This document shows, in pieces, positions 7,644 through 15,992 of a stretch of DNA of 35,355 nt. The stretch is taken from positions 1 through 35,355 of the forward strand of contig CBFCZU010000010.1 of the NCBI GenBank assembly GCA_965602635.1, in the 5' to 3' direction. Made by a program: the position numbers and the translations under genes. Positions within the stretch are counted from its first letter, which is position 1; each line of letters starts with the position of its first letter. The stretch comes from CBFCZU01 sp965602635 (GTDB taxonomy: Bacteria; Planctomycetota; Phycisphaerae; SM23-33). The notes below the pieces were generated by a model. The model worked only from the letters and a program-made list of their open reading frames with translations. It searched no databases and was not told the DNA's origin.

Positions 7644-7668
7644 CCAGAAAAAACCCGCTAATTCAGCC

Positions 7669-7697
7669 TTGACAGGCGGATGTCGACAGAATATAAG
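7669..7697 (+). promoter_or_regulatory. sigma-70-type promoter of the arsR-type gene / ahcY
   Basis: TTGACA at 7669-7674 is followed by a 17-base spacer and TATAAG at 7692-7697. This is the best -35/-10 match noticed in the window. It predicts a transcript starting near 7704, about 24 bases before the ATG, with no clear Shine-Dalgarno sequence in between. Confidence 0.7.
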
Positions 7698-7721
7698 TCT
7701 ATGCGATTTGAGTAATATTCT
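7688..7721. promoter_or_regulatory. palindromic operator candidate over the -10 box
   Basis: AGAATATAAGT (7688-7698) and AGTAATATTCT (7711-7721) form an imperfect inverted repeat, 9 of 11 positions paired, with a 12-base spacer. It covers the -10 box and the predicted start point and lies directly upstream of an ArsR-family gene. Autoregulation by that protein is the natural inference. Confidence 0.5.
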
Positions 7722-7727
7722 AGTTCT

Positions 7728-8693
7728 ATGGCCAAGCTATCCGACATCCTGAAGGCCTTTGCCGAGGAGACGCGGCTTCGGATCCTGCGGCTGGTCTCTT
7801 TGCAAGCCCTTTCTGTAAATGAGCTTGTGGAGGCACTTGGGACAGGCCAGCCGCGAATCTCGCGTCACCTGGCGGTGCTGAAGCGGGCCGGGCTGGTGGC
7901 CGACCGCAGGGATGGCAACCGCACCTTCTACAGCATGCCCCCCGAGCGGCTCGAGGGCTTCCCCGCCGCGGTCTGGGAGGCCGTGCTCGCGCGGCAGGCA
8001 GACGAGCAATTCTTCCCCGAGGACCTCGCCCGGTGCCAGAAGGTCCTCGCCGCCCGCAAGGCTCGCAGCAAGGATTACTTCGACGCGGTCGCCAGGCAGT
8101 GGGACCGGATCAAGCGCAACTACATCTCCGACGCCGTCCCGTTCATGGTGGTCGCCAAGCTGCTGGGGCCCGGCGCCCTGGCGGTGGACGTCGGCGCCGG
8201 CACGGGCGAGGCACTGGCCGCCCTGGCCGCGACGGGGGCGCGAGTCATCGGCGTGGACAGCTCCGAGAAGATGCTCCAGGTCTGCCGCCAGCGGCTGGAC
8301 GAAGCCGCCCTGGAGAACGTCGAGCTGAGGCTGGGCGACGCCGAGGCCCTGCCCCTGGGCGACGGGGAGTGCGACACCGCCCTGGCCAGCATGGTCCTGC
8401 ACCACCTGGCAGACCCGGCCGCGGGGGCGCGCGAGATGGCCCGCGTGGTAAGGCCCGGCGGCAAGGTCGTCATCATCGACCTGGTGAGCCACGACCAGGA
8501 GTGGACGCGCGAGGTCATGGCCGACGTGTGGATGGGGTTCTCCGAGGCGCAGGTCCGCTCCTGGCTGACGGGGTCGGGCCTGGGCGACGTGACCTACTCC
8601 GCCTCCAGCCTTCCCTCGCCCGCCGAGGAAGAATCAACCGAAAAGCTCGACACCTTCATTGCCGTCGCCAGCAAGCCGGCGGCGTCCGACTAA
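7728..8693 (+). CDS. ArsR-family regulator fused to SAM-dependent methyltransferase domain
   Basis: The 321-residue protein has an N-terminal winged HTH of ArsR type (about 1-85: FAEETRLRILRLVS, then QPRISRHLAVLKRAGLV) without an obvious metal-binding cysteine set. A class I methyltransferase domain follows (about 120-290: VDVGAGTGEALAAL SAM loop, LRLGDAEALPL, MVLHHLADP). ahcY starts 15 bp downstream, so the pair is an operon of SAH metabolism. The architecture matches SahR-type regulators described in Proteobacteria, which respond to SAH or SAM, so the methyltransferase domain may serve as a ligand sensor rather than an enzyme. The promoter and palindrome directly upstream support autoregulation. 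Specificity is inferred from context only. Confidence 0.85.
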   Translation: MAKLSDILKAFAEETRLRILRLVSLQALSVNELVEALGTGQPRISRHLAVLKRAGLVADRRDGNRTFYSMPPERLEGFPAAVWEAVLARQADEQFFPEDLARCQKVLAARKARSKDYFDAVARQWDRIKRNYISDAVPFMVVAKLLGPGALAVDVGAGTGEALAALAATGARVIGVDSSEKMLQVCRQRLDEAALENVELRLGDAEALPLGDGECDTALASMVLHHLADPAAGAREMARVVRPGGKVVIIDLVSHDQEWTREVMADVWMGFSEAQVRSWLTGSGLGDVTYSASSLPSPAEEESTEKLDTFIAVASKPAASD

Positions 8694-8708
8694 CCACAGG
8701 AGACGATC

Positions 8709-9995
8709 ATGGCAAAGAAGAGACAGTGCGACGTGAAGGACCTGCGGCTCGCCGGCGAAGGCAAGCGGCGGATTCTCTGGGCCGACCGCGACATGCCCGT
8801 GCTGGCGCTCATCCGCGAGCGCTTCGCCAAGGAAAAGCCCCTCCGCGGGCAGCGGATCGGGGCGTGCCTGCACGTGACGGCCGAGACCGCAAACCTCGTC
8901 CGAACGCTCACCGCCGGCGGGGCCGACATGGTGCTGTGCGCGTCGAACCCGCTGAGCACCCAGGACGACGTGGCCGCGTCGCTGGTGAAGGACTTCGGCA
9001 TGAAGATTTTCGCCATCCGCGGCGAGGGTCGGAAGAAATACTACGATCACATCGCGACGGCCTGCCGGCACCGACCCTCGATCACCATCGACGACGGGGC
9101 CGACCTCGTCAACTCGCTGCACACGGACATGAGCCGCTACGCCAAGGGCATCGTCGCCTCCATGGAGGAGACGACCACGGGCATGATCCGTCTGCGGGCG
9201 ATGGACGCCAAGGGGATCCTGAAGTTCCCGGTGATCGCCGTCAACGACGCCCAGTGCAAGCACCTCTTCGACAACCGCTACGGCACGGGGCAGAGCAGCA
9301 TCGACGGGGTCATCCGCGCGACCGACAAGCTGCTGGCCGGCACGCGCGTGGTGGTGGCGGGCTACGGCTGGTGCGGGCGCGGCGCCGCCACGCGCGCACG
9401 CGGGGCGGGCGGCAACGTCATCATCACCGAGGTGAACCCCGTCAGGGCGCTGGAGGCGGTCATGGACGGCTTCCGGGTCATGCCCATGTCGGCGGCGGCG
9501 GCCATCGGAGACCTGTTCATAACCGTCACAGGCGACATCAACGTCATCGACGCGCGACACTTCAAGAAAATGAAGGACGGCGCCATCGTCTGCAACAGCG
9601 GGCACTTCAACGTCGAGCTGAACCTGCCAGCCCTGGCGAAGCTGGCCCGGAAGATCAACCGCGGCGTGCGGAACCTGGTTGACGAGTACGTCCTTCCCGG
9701 GCGGCGGCGCGGCGAGTCAAAGCGGATATGCGTCCTGGCCGAGGGGCGGCTGGTGAACCTCGCCTGCGCCGAGGGGCATCCGGCCAGCGTGATGGACATG
9801 TCCTTCGCCGTCCAGGCCCTGTCGGCCGAGTGGGCCGTCAAGAACGCCGGGAAGCTCGGCGTGAGGGTGCATCCCGTCCCCGACCGGATCGACTCCTGGG
9901 TCGCCCGGCTGAAGCTCAAGGCCATGGGCGTCAAGATCGACACGCTCACCGCAGAGCAGAGGAAATACCTCGCCTCCTCGGAGATGGGAACGTAG
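8709..9995 (+). CDS. ahcY: adenosylhomocysteinase (SAH hydrolase)
   Basis: Hydrolyses S-adenosylhomocysteine to adenosine and homocysteine with a bound NAD; cytosolic. The 428-residue sequence has CLHVTAETANLVRTL, CASNPLSTQDDVAA, GTGQSSIDGVIRATD, the Rossmann loop VVAGYGWCGRGAA, GHFNVELNL and the C-terminal AEGHPASVMDMSFAVQAL. The length and the ending (KYLASSEMGT rather than a KPDHYRY tail) fit the shorter archaeal/Thermotoga-like type, without the extra segment of many bacterial enzymes. The ATG at 8709 has AGGAGA 5-10 bases upstream. It is cotranscribed with the ArsR-methyltransferase gene. Confidence 0.96.
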   Translation: MAKKRQCDVKDLRLAGEGKRRILWADRDMPVLALIRERFAKEKPLRGQRIGACLHVTAETANLVRTLTAGGADMVLCASNPLSTQDDVAASLVKDFGMKIFAIRGEGRKKYYDHIATACRHRPSITIDDGADLVNSLHTDMSRYAKGIVASMEETTTGMIRLRAMDAKGILKFPVIAVNDAQCKHLFDNRYGTGQSSIDGVIRATDKLLAGTRVVVAGYGWCGRGAATRARGAGGNVIITEVNPVRALEAVMDGFRVMPMSAAAAIGDLFITVTGDINVIDARHFKKMKDGAIVCNSGHFNVELNLPALAKLARKINRGVRNLVDEYVLPGRRRGESKRICVLAEGRLVNLACAEGHPASVMDMSFAVQALSAEWAVKNAGKLGVRVHPVPDRIDSWVARLKLKAMGVKIDTLTAEQRKYLASSEMGT

Positions 9996-9998
9996 GCA

Positions 9999-10040
9999 TT
10001 GCGGATTCCGGATTTCGGATTTGGGATTGCCGAATTCGGA
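9999..10040. repeat. dispersed ATTCCGGATTTCGG repeat, locus B
   Basis: TTGCGGATTCCGGATTTCGG and the following GGGATTGCCGAATTCGG repeat the word family of the 3287-3410 spacer. This spacer too separates convergent genes (ahcY and the receiver-GAF gene) and fills almost the whole 50-bp gap. Confidence 0.55.
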
Positions 10041-10045
10041 GTTGC

Positions 10046-10993
10046 TCAGGCGGCCCTCTGCACGGCCACGGCCGTGGGCGCGCCGACCATCTCGGCCAGG
10101 GCGATGTCGTCGTCGGTGAACGGCTGCTCGCCCTTGCGGTAGAGCATGACCGTCCCGACCAGCCGCCCGTCCTGTGCCATCAGCGGGATCAGCAGCAGGC
10201 TGACGCCGACGAGCATCCTGTGCATTTCCTGGGGGAACAGCTCGATGTTGTCCTGGGCGTCGAGGACCGTGACCTCCGGGCGCTCGTCGAGCAGGGGCAC
10301 GACGGCCGCGGCGAGCGACCGGCAGAAGTTGATGCCGTCGGGGACGGGCACGCCGAAGCGCCCGACGAGCTGGAACTCCTCGACGTCGCCGCCCAGCAGC
10401 GCCGCCCCGCACAGCCCCCCCGTCCGCTCCACGAACACCTGGAAGAAGTTGCGGAATATGTCGTCCTTGTCGCCGCCCTCCAGCAGCCGGGTCTGGTATC
10501 GGATCAGCGCCTCCTGGCGGTCCCTGTCGGTGTGAAGCTGGCGGCAGGTGGCCATCAGGTCCTCGCAGGTGGCCGACAGCAGCCCGTAGTCTTGTCGGCC
10601 GTCGCGGCGATCCTCCAGGGCGGCGCGGACGGCATCCCGCAGCCGCTCCAGGTCGATGGGCTTGTTGAGCATCTCCACCGGGTGCCGGCGGGAGGCCTCT
10701 GAGAGGATCTTGGCATCCCCGTAACCGGTGATGAAGATTGCCGGCACGTCGCCGAACTTGTCGCGCAGGCGGTCGATGAGCTCCATCCCGTCCTCGTCGC
10801 CCAGCCGCAGGTCCGTGACGACCAGGTCGGGGCGGCTCGTCTCGGCTGAGGCCAGGGCCTCGGCGGCGCTGGCGGCCCGATCGACCTGGTGCCCGTTGGG
10901 GATCAGTGCGTCGGCCAGCAACTCGCAGATGGCCGGGTCGTCGTCCACCAGCAGGATGCGTGCGGGTTCAGTCGCCCTTTCCTTCACCGCCAC
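10046..10993 (-). CDS. response regulator with receiver and GAF domains
   Basis: The 315-residue protein starts with a receiver domain (about 11-130): acidic pocket in LLVDDDP, phospho-acceptor Asp61 in VVTDLRLGDEDG, ITGYGDA and the conserved Lys in LNKPID. A linker and a GAF domain (about 155-310) follow, with no DNA-binding or enzyme output domain. It is the last gene of a three-gene signalling operon and overlaps the kinase gene by 26 bp. The GTG at 10993 has GGAGGAG 4 bases upstream; a second in-frame GTG at 10987 sits 10 bases from the same site. The output is probably protein-protein interaction or ligand sensing by the GAF domain. Confidence 0.85.
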   Translation of the reverse strand: MAVKERATEPARILLVDDDPAICELLADALIPNGHQVDRAASAAEALASAETSRPDLVVTDLRLGDEDGMELIDRLRDKFGDVPAIFITGYGDAKILSEASRRHPVEMLNKPIDLERLRDAVRAALEDRRDGRQDYGLLSATCEDLMATCRQLHTDRDRQEALIRYQTRLLEGGDKDDIFRNFFQVFVERTGGLCGAALLGGDVEEFQLVGRFGVPVPDGINFCRSLAAAVVPLLDERPEVTVLDAQDNIELFPQEMHRMLVGVSLLLIPLMAQDGRLVGTVMLYRKGEQPFTDDDIALAEMVGAPTAVAVQRAA

Positions 10994-13265
10994 TGATCTC
11001 CTCCCCGGCCCGGGGCAGCTCCACGAAGACCGTGGTGCCCTCGCCCGGCCGCGACTCTATCCATATCTTCCCGGCGTTTGCCTCTACGTATCGCCTTGCC
11101 CTTGCCAGCCCCATGCCTCTTGCCCGCCCGGCCGCCTGGTGCGAGAAGAACGGCGTGAACGCAGCGGCCGCGGTGGCCTGGTCCATCCCGCCGCCGTCGT
11201 CCACGACACTGATGAGCACTCGCCCGTGGCCGGACCGGCCCGCCCGGGGGGGCAGTGGCGACGCCGCCAGCCGAATCGCCGCTGCCTGCTCGCCGGCGGC
11301 GGCCGCGTTCCGCAATAGCTCCCGCAGGATCGTCCGAACCTGCCCCGGGTCGGCCCAGACGTCCGGGCACCCGGGCCGCAGTTCTATATCGACGCTGACG
11401 CCGCCCGTCTTTGGATCCGTTTCAGCAAGTATGTCCTCTTTTGCCTGGCTCAGCAGCCTGCCCACCTCGACGGCCTGGGCCTTGGGCGGAACCGGGCGGG
11501 CGAACTCCATCAGCTCGGTGGCGATGCCGCTGATCTCCTGTGCCTTGTGTGCGATCAGCTCGGCGGCTTCGCGGTCCTTCTTGGTGGTGGCTCGCCCCGC
11601 GAGCAGTTGTGCCCGGCCGGCGATGACTGCCAGCGGGTTGTTCATCTCGTGTGCGGCGCCGGCGGCCATCTCGCCCACCGTCGCCAGCGCCTCGGCCTGG
11701 GCCAGCGCCCGCTGATTGTCGGAAAGCTCCTGCGAGGCCCGGGCGAGCTGCTCGGCGAGATTGTTGGCGCGGGCCTGGTCGGCGGCGGCGGCCAGCACGA
11801 ACCCCAGCACCGGCGCCAGGGCGGCGAAGAGCTCATCGTCGAAGGCGTCGGGGGCCAAGCCCGCCGGCAGCAGCACGCCGCCCACCCACCGGCCCTGGCA
11901 GAGCAGGGGCAGGCAGGTGCAGTTGTCGAGGTCGAGCAGGTCCGACCAGGCCTCGGCGGGGTGTAGGATCCCCGCCAGCAGCCCGCCCGCCGGGCAGAGC
12001 CCCGGGGCGGGGGGAGCCTGCGGCCCCCGCACGTCGGCGAAGCGAAACGAGCCCTCCTCGCCGCCGTCGTGGCAGGCGAGGATGACCTGCTCGCCCTCGC
12101 CCAGCAGCGCGAACGCACACACCGGTCGATGCGGCGCGGCGGCGATGCCCGCGGCGGCCGAGGCCGTCCGGGCGACCTCCAGGCACAGTTGCGGCAACTG
12201 CGTCGTGGGGGAGACCCTGCCGGTCAGCTCGGCAAGCCGCTCCAGGGCGCCAAGCCGGCGCCGCAGCCCGGCCAGCTCCGACTTGAGCTGCCCGTCCGGC
12301 TCGATCGCTTCATCCGGTGGGGGGGGGCTCGCGCCGGGTACGTCGGCCTCAGTGCCCGCCAGGCCCACCAGCTCGGCGCGGGCGGCCAGCCGACCGGGCA
12401 ACCGGTCGCAGACGTCCTGGAGGTCCTCGCCTGAGAGGCCGATTTGCTCCGCTAGCTCGGCGACGCTCGGCCCCGCGCCGCTGGGCGCCAGGCCGTAGCC
12501 CCGCTGACGCGCCAGGGCGTCGGCGAAACGCACGATGCCGGCGATGGCTGCGCCCGCCAGGTCCCGCGGGACCGCCTGAGGCGACTGGTGATGCAGCCAG
12601 ATTGCCTCCTGGGCGGGCCTGGGGAGGCCCCAGCGCTGCCCCAGCCGTCGGCCGAGGACCGTGTGGTCGATTCCGATGATTTCCCGCTCGACCTCCGCCG
12701 CATCGGCGGCGCCGTCGCTCAGGGCCGCCAGCACGCGCCCGTAGCTCTTGGGCAGGCACTCGACCAGGGCGAGCTTGCCGATGTCGTGGAGGAATCCGCA
12801 CAGGAAGGCCAGCGCCGGGTCGGTCGGGTTCGGCGATCTCTCCGCCGCCAGCTCGGCGGCCGCGGCGGTGGCAATGCAGTGCGTCCAGAATTCCCGCCCG
12901 TTCGGCCCGCCGGCAAAGTCGGACAGTGCCTCGAAGACCTTCATTGCCGGGACGGCCGACCTGATCGCCTCGGCGCCCAGCACGTCGATGGCCCCGGCGA
13001 CGTCGTCGATCTCGCGCTCGCCTGCCCGGGCGCGGGCAAGCGATATCAGACGTTGCGCCAGGGCCCCGTCCGCTTCGACGGCGCCGGCCACCTCCCGGGG
13101 CTCAACTCCCTCGCCCCGCCAGATCTCCAGCAGGCGGGCGGCCTCAGCCGGCAGGGCCGGAAGCGAATCCAGCTGGCGAAGCAGAAGGTCGAGCTGTTGC
13201 ACCTGGACCCTTGCCCGCAGTGGCGGGCTGGCGTGGGGGTCCGTCTTGTCGCCGCCGTTGGCCAC
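10968..13265 (-). CDS. HDOD-GAF-histidine kinase
   Basis: About 765 residues. An HDOD domain (about 35-255) carries FLHDIGKLALVE with His160-Asp161. A GAF-like domain lies at about 345-500 and a coiled linker near 500-525. The HisKA box ATVGEMAAGAAHEMNNPL contains phospho-acceptor His539. The HATPase domain has an N box (LRELLRNAAAAGE), VVDDGGGMD and a G2 box (RGMGLARARRY). No membrane helix is seen, so the kinase is cytosolic. The frame continues upstream through the HTH-receiver gene, but that part is a shadow. The start is taken as GTG 13265; GTG 13202, with AAGGG 5 bases upstream, is an alternative. An HDOD domain on the N-terminus of a kinase is an uncommon order and may sense or recruit a partner. 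Confidence 0.85.
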   Translation of the reverse strand: MANGGDKTDPHASPPLRARVQVQQLDLLLRQLDSLPALPAEAARLLEIWRGEGVEPREVAGAVEADGALAQRLISLARARAGEREIDDVAGAIDVLGAEAIRSAVPAMKVFEALSDFAGGPNGREFWTHCIATAAAAELAAERSPNPTDPALAFLCGFLHDIGKLALVECLPKSYGRVLAALSDGAADAAEVEREIIGIDHTVLGRRLGQRWGLPRPAQEAIWLHHQSPQAVPRDLAGAAIAGIVRFADALARQRGYGLAPSGAGPSVAELAEQIGLSGEDLQDVCDRLPGRLAARAELVGLAGTEADVPGASPPPPDEAIEPDGQLKSELAGLRRRLGALERLAELTGRVSPTTQLPQLCLEVARTASAAAGIAAAPHRPVCAFALLGEGEQVILACHDGGEEGSFRFADVRGPQAPPAPGLCPAGGLLAGILHPAEAWSDLLDLDNCTCLPLLCQGRWVGGVLLPAGLAPDAFDDELFAALAPVLGFVLAAAADQARANNLAEQLARASQELSDNQRALAQAEALATVGEMAAGAAHEMNNPLAVIAGRAQLLAGRATTKKDREAAELIAHKAQEISGIATELMEFARPVPPKAQAVEVGRLLSQAKEDILAETDPKTGGVSVDIELRPGCPDVWADPGQVRTILRELLRNAAAAGEQAAAIRLAASPLPPRAGRSGHGRVLISVVDDGGGMDQATAAAAFTPFFSHQAAGRARGMGLARARRYVEANAGKIWIESRPGEGTTVFVELPRAGEEISGGEGKGD

Positions 13266-13287
13266 CTGGCGAGGTCCGTTCCGTTGC

Positions 13288-13866
13288 TCAGGACTGAACG
13301 AGTTCCACGATGCGCTCGATGACCGTCTCGATGTTGAAGGGCTTCTTGATGAAGTCGTCGGCGCCGGCCTCCAGCAGGCTGTCCACCTCCGCCCGGTTGA
13401 CCACGCCGGAAATGACCAGGATGCGCGTGTACTGGAGGTCCTCGCTCTCGCGGATCGTCTTGCAGACAACGTTGCCGTTGATGTCGGGAAGCATGTAGTC
13501 GAGGACCACGACGTCAGGCCGGAACCGGTTGGCCTCGACGCCGGCGTCGAAGCCGGTATTGGCCGTCCGCACCTCGAACCGCCCGTCGCCGGCCAGGGCA
13601 TCGACGAGCAAATCGACGATGTCCGGATCGTCGTCAACGACCAGCACCCTGGTCTTGTCCGACTCCAGACCGTCGAGCGGGATGCCGTTCTCCTTGATGA
13701 ACTTGAGGAGCTTGTCGCGCGGGATGCGCCGGAACTTGCTGCCGGGTACGCGAAAGCCGCCCAACTGCCCGCTGTCAAAACATCGAATGATCGTCTGCTG
13801 CGACAGCCCGCAGATTTCCGCCGCCTCGCCGGTGGTGAACACCGTCTTGTGTCGAAGGTCTGACAC
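13288..13866 (-). CDS. HTH (MerR/excisionase-like) plus receiver domain regulator
   Basis: The 192-residue protein begins with a small helix-turn-helix of the excisionase/MerR class (about 8-60: FTTGEAAEICGLSQQTIIR, then GSKFRRIPRDKLLKFI). A receiver domain (about 72-190) follows, with VLVVDDDPD, phospho-acceptor Asp123 in VVLDYMLPDING, and the conserved Lys in FIKKPFN. Placing the HTH before the receiver is the reverse of the usual response-regulator order. The GTG at 13866 has GAGGA 7 bases upstream. It is the first gene of the operon and is followed 22 bp later by the kinase. It is likely the DNA-binding output of the cassette. Confidence 0.87.
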   Translation of the reverse strand: MSDLRHKTVFTTGEAAEICGLSQQTIIRCFDSGQLGGFRVPGSKFRRIPRDKLLKFIKENGIPLDGLESDKTRVLVVDDDPDIVDLLVDALAGDGRFEVRTANTGFDAGVEANRFRPDVVVLDYMLPDINGNVVCKTIRESEDLQYTRILVISGVVNRAEVDSLLEAGADDFIKKPFNIETVIERIVELVQS

Positions 13867-14331
13867 GGTTCGTCCTCGCTTGTCGATGAGGTCGCCGTCG
13901 CTTAGTTGCGTTGGCCGGCTCGTCCCACGTTACTTCCATCGGAACTCCCCGTAGCCAACTTAATCTTCCTAGAACCCACATTTTAACAACTCGATGGCAA
14001 TTCCCACGTGGATTCTGAGAAAAAAGGTAGAATACATAAGCTGTCCCGGTAACCTGGGCTGTTAGGATAGGGGAGGCTTGGTAGAAATCTCCGCCTCGCT
14101 GGTGGCCTCGCCCTGACGGCTTGGCGCGCCGGTTGCTGGGGGAAAGCGTGTTGAGAGGCTGTGGAGAAGCGGGGCAAATGCTGGGTAAGAGCTTATGCCA
14201 AAAAGGCTTGCGGCGTTTGCTGCGGGCCGGTGTCATGTGAGTAGCCCCAGCCTTCGCGGGCCGGGCACGCGGGGGGCCGGGAATGGCCCCGGCGCCCGCT
14301 ACAATGGCGGCCGTGGGAGAGGCAAGCTTCG
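13867..14331. other. 465-bp intergenic region between divergent operons, no gene seen
   Basis: Only compositionally weak frames occur here. The stretch 13960-14040 is clearly richer in A+T than its surroundings and probably holds the promoter of the minus-strand signalling operon, but no convincing -35/-10 pair was found. TACAAT at 14300-14305 is the likely -10 box of queA. No tRNA fold or strong terminator hairpin was recognised. Confidence 0.5.
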
Positions 14332-15393
14332 GTGGCGCTGAGCGTTCCCGATTTCGACTACCATTTGCCCCCTGGGCTGATCGCTCAGACGCCCGCTGAG
14401 CCGCGCGACAGTTCCAGGCTGATGGTCCTTCAGCGCGGCACCGGCCGGCGGAGCCACCGCGTCTTCTCGGAGCTGCCTTCCATTCTGCGCGAGGGCGACC
14501 TGCTGGTGGTCAACGACACTCGCGTGATCCCGGCGCGGTTCGACTGCGTGCGGCCGACGGGCCGGCCAGTCGAGGCGCTGTTCCTGCGCGAGCTTGCTCC
14601 CGGGCGGTGGGACGTGATGCTCAAGGGCGCGACCCGCTGCAAGGCGGGCGAGTCGCTGAGTGTCCGCGGCCAGCGCGACGCGCGGATGACGCTCGCCGAG
14701 CGGCTGGGGCAGGGCGTCTGGCGGGTGGAGGTTGCGCCGCCGCGTCCGGCGACGGAGCTGCTCGAACGGGTGGGGCGGACGCCCCTGCCTCCGTACATCC
14801 GCCGCGGCAAGAGCGTGGCCGATGCCCCGGACCGCAGCGCTTACCAGACGATCTACGCCGCCCGCCCCGGGGCGGTAGCCGCACCCACGGCCGGGCTGCA
14901 CTTCACGGCGGCGGTGATGGACGCCCTTCGCGGGCGGGGCGTGGAGCTGGCGGCCGTCACACTGCACGTGGGGCTCGGCACGTTCGCCCCGGTTCGGGCC
15001 GAGGACCCCCGGGCACACGTCATGCACTCCGAGTGGTACGAGCTTGGCGCGCCGGCCGCGGGCGCCATCGCTCGGGCCGGCAGCGAGGGCAGGCGCGTCG
15101 TGGCGGTGGGGACAACGGCCGTCCGGGTGCTCGAGGCCGTCGCCGCCGCCGGACCGATTGCCCCGAGAAGCGGCTGGACCGACCTGTTCCTGTATCCGCC
15201 GGCCGAGTTCCGCGTGGTGGACGCCCTGGTGACCAACTTCCACCTGCCGCGGTCAACGCTGGTCATGCTGGTGGCGGCCTTCTGTGCGCCGCAATCGACC
15301 GACGGCGTCCGCCTCATCCTCGACGCCTACGCCTACGCCGTCGCCAGGAAGTACCGCTTCTACTCCTACGGGGACGCGATGCTGATCGAGTGA
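14332..15393 (+). CDS. queA: S-adenosylmethionine:tRNA ribosyltransferase-isomerase
   Basis: Transfers and isomerises the ribosyl part of SAM onto 7-aminomethyl-7-deazaguanine in tRNA to give epoxyqueuosine. The 353-residue protein has the family N-terminus FDYHLPPGLIAQTPAEPRD, then LLVVNDTRVIPAR, LPPYIRRG, YQTIYAARPGAVAAPTAGLH, VTLHVGLGTFAPV and the ending VTNFHLPRSTLVMLVAAF. The GTG start at 14332 lies 26 bases after TACAAT (14300-14305), with GGGAGAGG about 10 bases upstream as a loose SD. The other queuosine genes are not in the window. Confidence 0.96.
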   Translation: MALSVPDFDYHLPPGLIAQTPAEPRDSSRLMVLQRGTGRRSHRVFSELPSILREGDLLVVNDTRVIPARFDCVRPTGRPVEALFLRELAPGRWDVMLKGATRCKAGESLSVRGQRDARMTLAERLGQGVWRVEVAPPRPATELLERVGRTPLPPYIRRGKSVADAPDRSAYQTIYAARPGAVAAPTAGLHFTAAVMDALRGRGVELAAVTLHVGLGTFAPVRAEDPRAHVMHSEWYELGAPAAGAIARAGSEGRRVVAVGTTAVRVLEAVAAAGPIAPRSGWTDLFLYPPAEFRVVDALVTNFHLPRSTLVMLVAAFCAPQSTDGVRLILDAYAYAVARKYRFYSYGDAMLIE

Positions 15394-15529
15394 TTCCCCC
15401 GGCGGCCTTGCCGCGCGCGGGCCGCGGAGGTATGCTTCGCACTCAACGTGGGCATGTTCGCGGCCGGAGCTGCGTCGCGTCGGCCGCATTGGTCAATCGA
15501 AGCTTCTGTCCGAGCACACGGGGACCGCC

Positions 15530-15880
15530 ATGGGCGATCAGGACAGCCGCAACGCCGGTCAAGCCATTCCGCCGCCAATACCGCCGCCAATGCCCCAAGC
15601 GCCCGGAGACCCCACGGGCGGGCTGATCCCGTACAAGAACGCCCCGGCCCTGGCCGCGTATTACCTGGGAGTGTTCTCGGTGATACCCCTGCTCGGGCTG
15701 TTCCTCGGGCTGGCGGCGCTGGTGCTGGGGATCATGGGCCTGCGGAAGGCGTCGCGCCAGCCGGAGGTTAAGGGCAAGGTCCACGCGTGGGTCGGCATCA
15801 TCGTCGGCGGCTTCTTCGGCCTGGCCTACCTCGCCTTGACGGTGCTGATAATTGTGGGCATCGTTCTCGGCGCATACTGA
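15530..15880 (+). CDS. small membrane protein, DUF4190-like
   Basis: The 116-residue protein has a proline-rich cytosolic start (IPPPIPPPMP) and two membrane helices at about 41-69 and 88-115. The central loop GLRKASRQPEVKGKVHAWVG is the basic turn typical of DUF4190 proteins, whose function is unknown. The two helices carry the usual glycine-rich GLFLGLAALVLGIMG and GIIVGGFFG patterns. It stands alone between queA and the dsbD-like gene. No strong SD precedes the ATG at 15530. Confidence 0.75.
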   Translation: MGDQDSRNAGQAIPPPIPPPMPQAPGDPTGGLIPYKNAPALAAYYLGVFSVIPLLGLFLGLAALVLGIMGLRKASRQPEVKGKVHAWVGIIVGGFFGLAYLALTVLIIVGIVLGAY

Positions 15881-15992
15881 CCCGTTGGCGGAGCGGCATC
15901 TGCGGGACCGGCACGCTTGCGGGCTATGTGGCAGCGCTCGCCTGACGGCGCTAGAATGCCACAGGAAGGTGCCTGATATCGGGAGGTCGACC

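Noticed and set aside
5569..7752. 727-codon plus-strand frame over the anti-sigma and sigma genes and through the structured element
   Set aside because: Antisense to two clear genes; it ends by reading through palindromes whose translation recurs only because the element is repeated.
10968..13778. 936-residue kinase starting at 13778
   Set aside because: The first 170 residues are a serine- and arginine-rich shadow of the HTH-receiver gene, which has its own SD and conserved motifs in the other frame.
13775..14236. 153-codon minus-strand frame in the 465-bp spacer
   Set aside because: No conserved motif, no SD, and it runs into the HTH-receiver gene out of frame.
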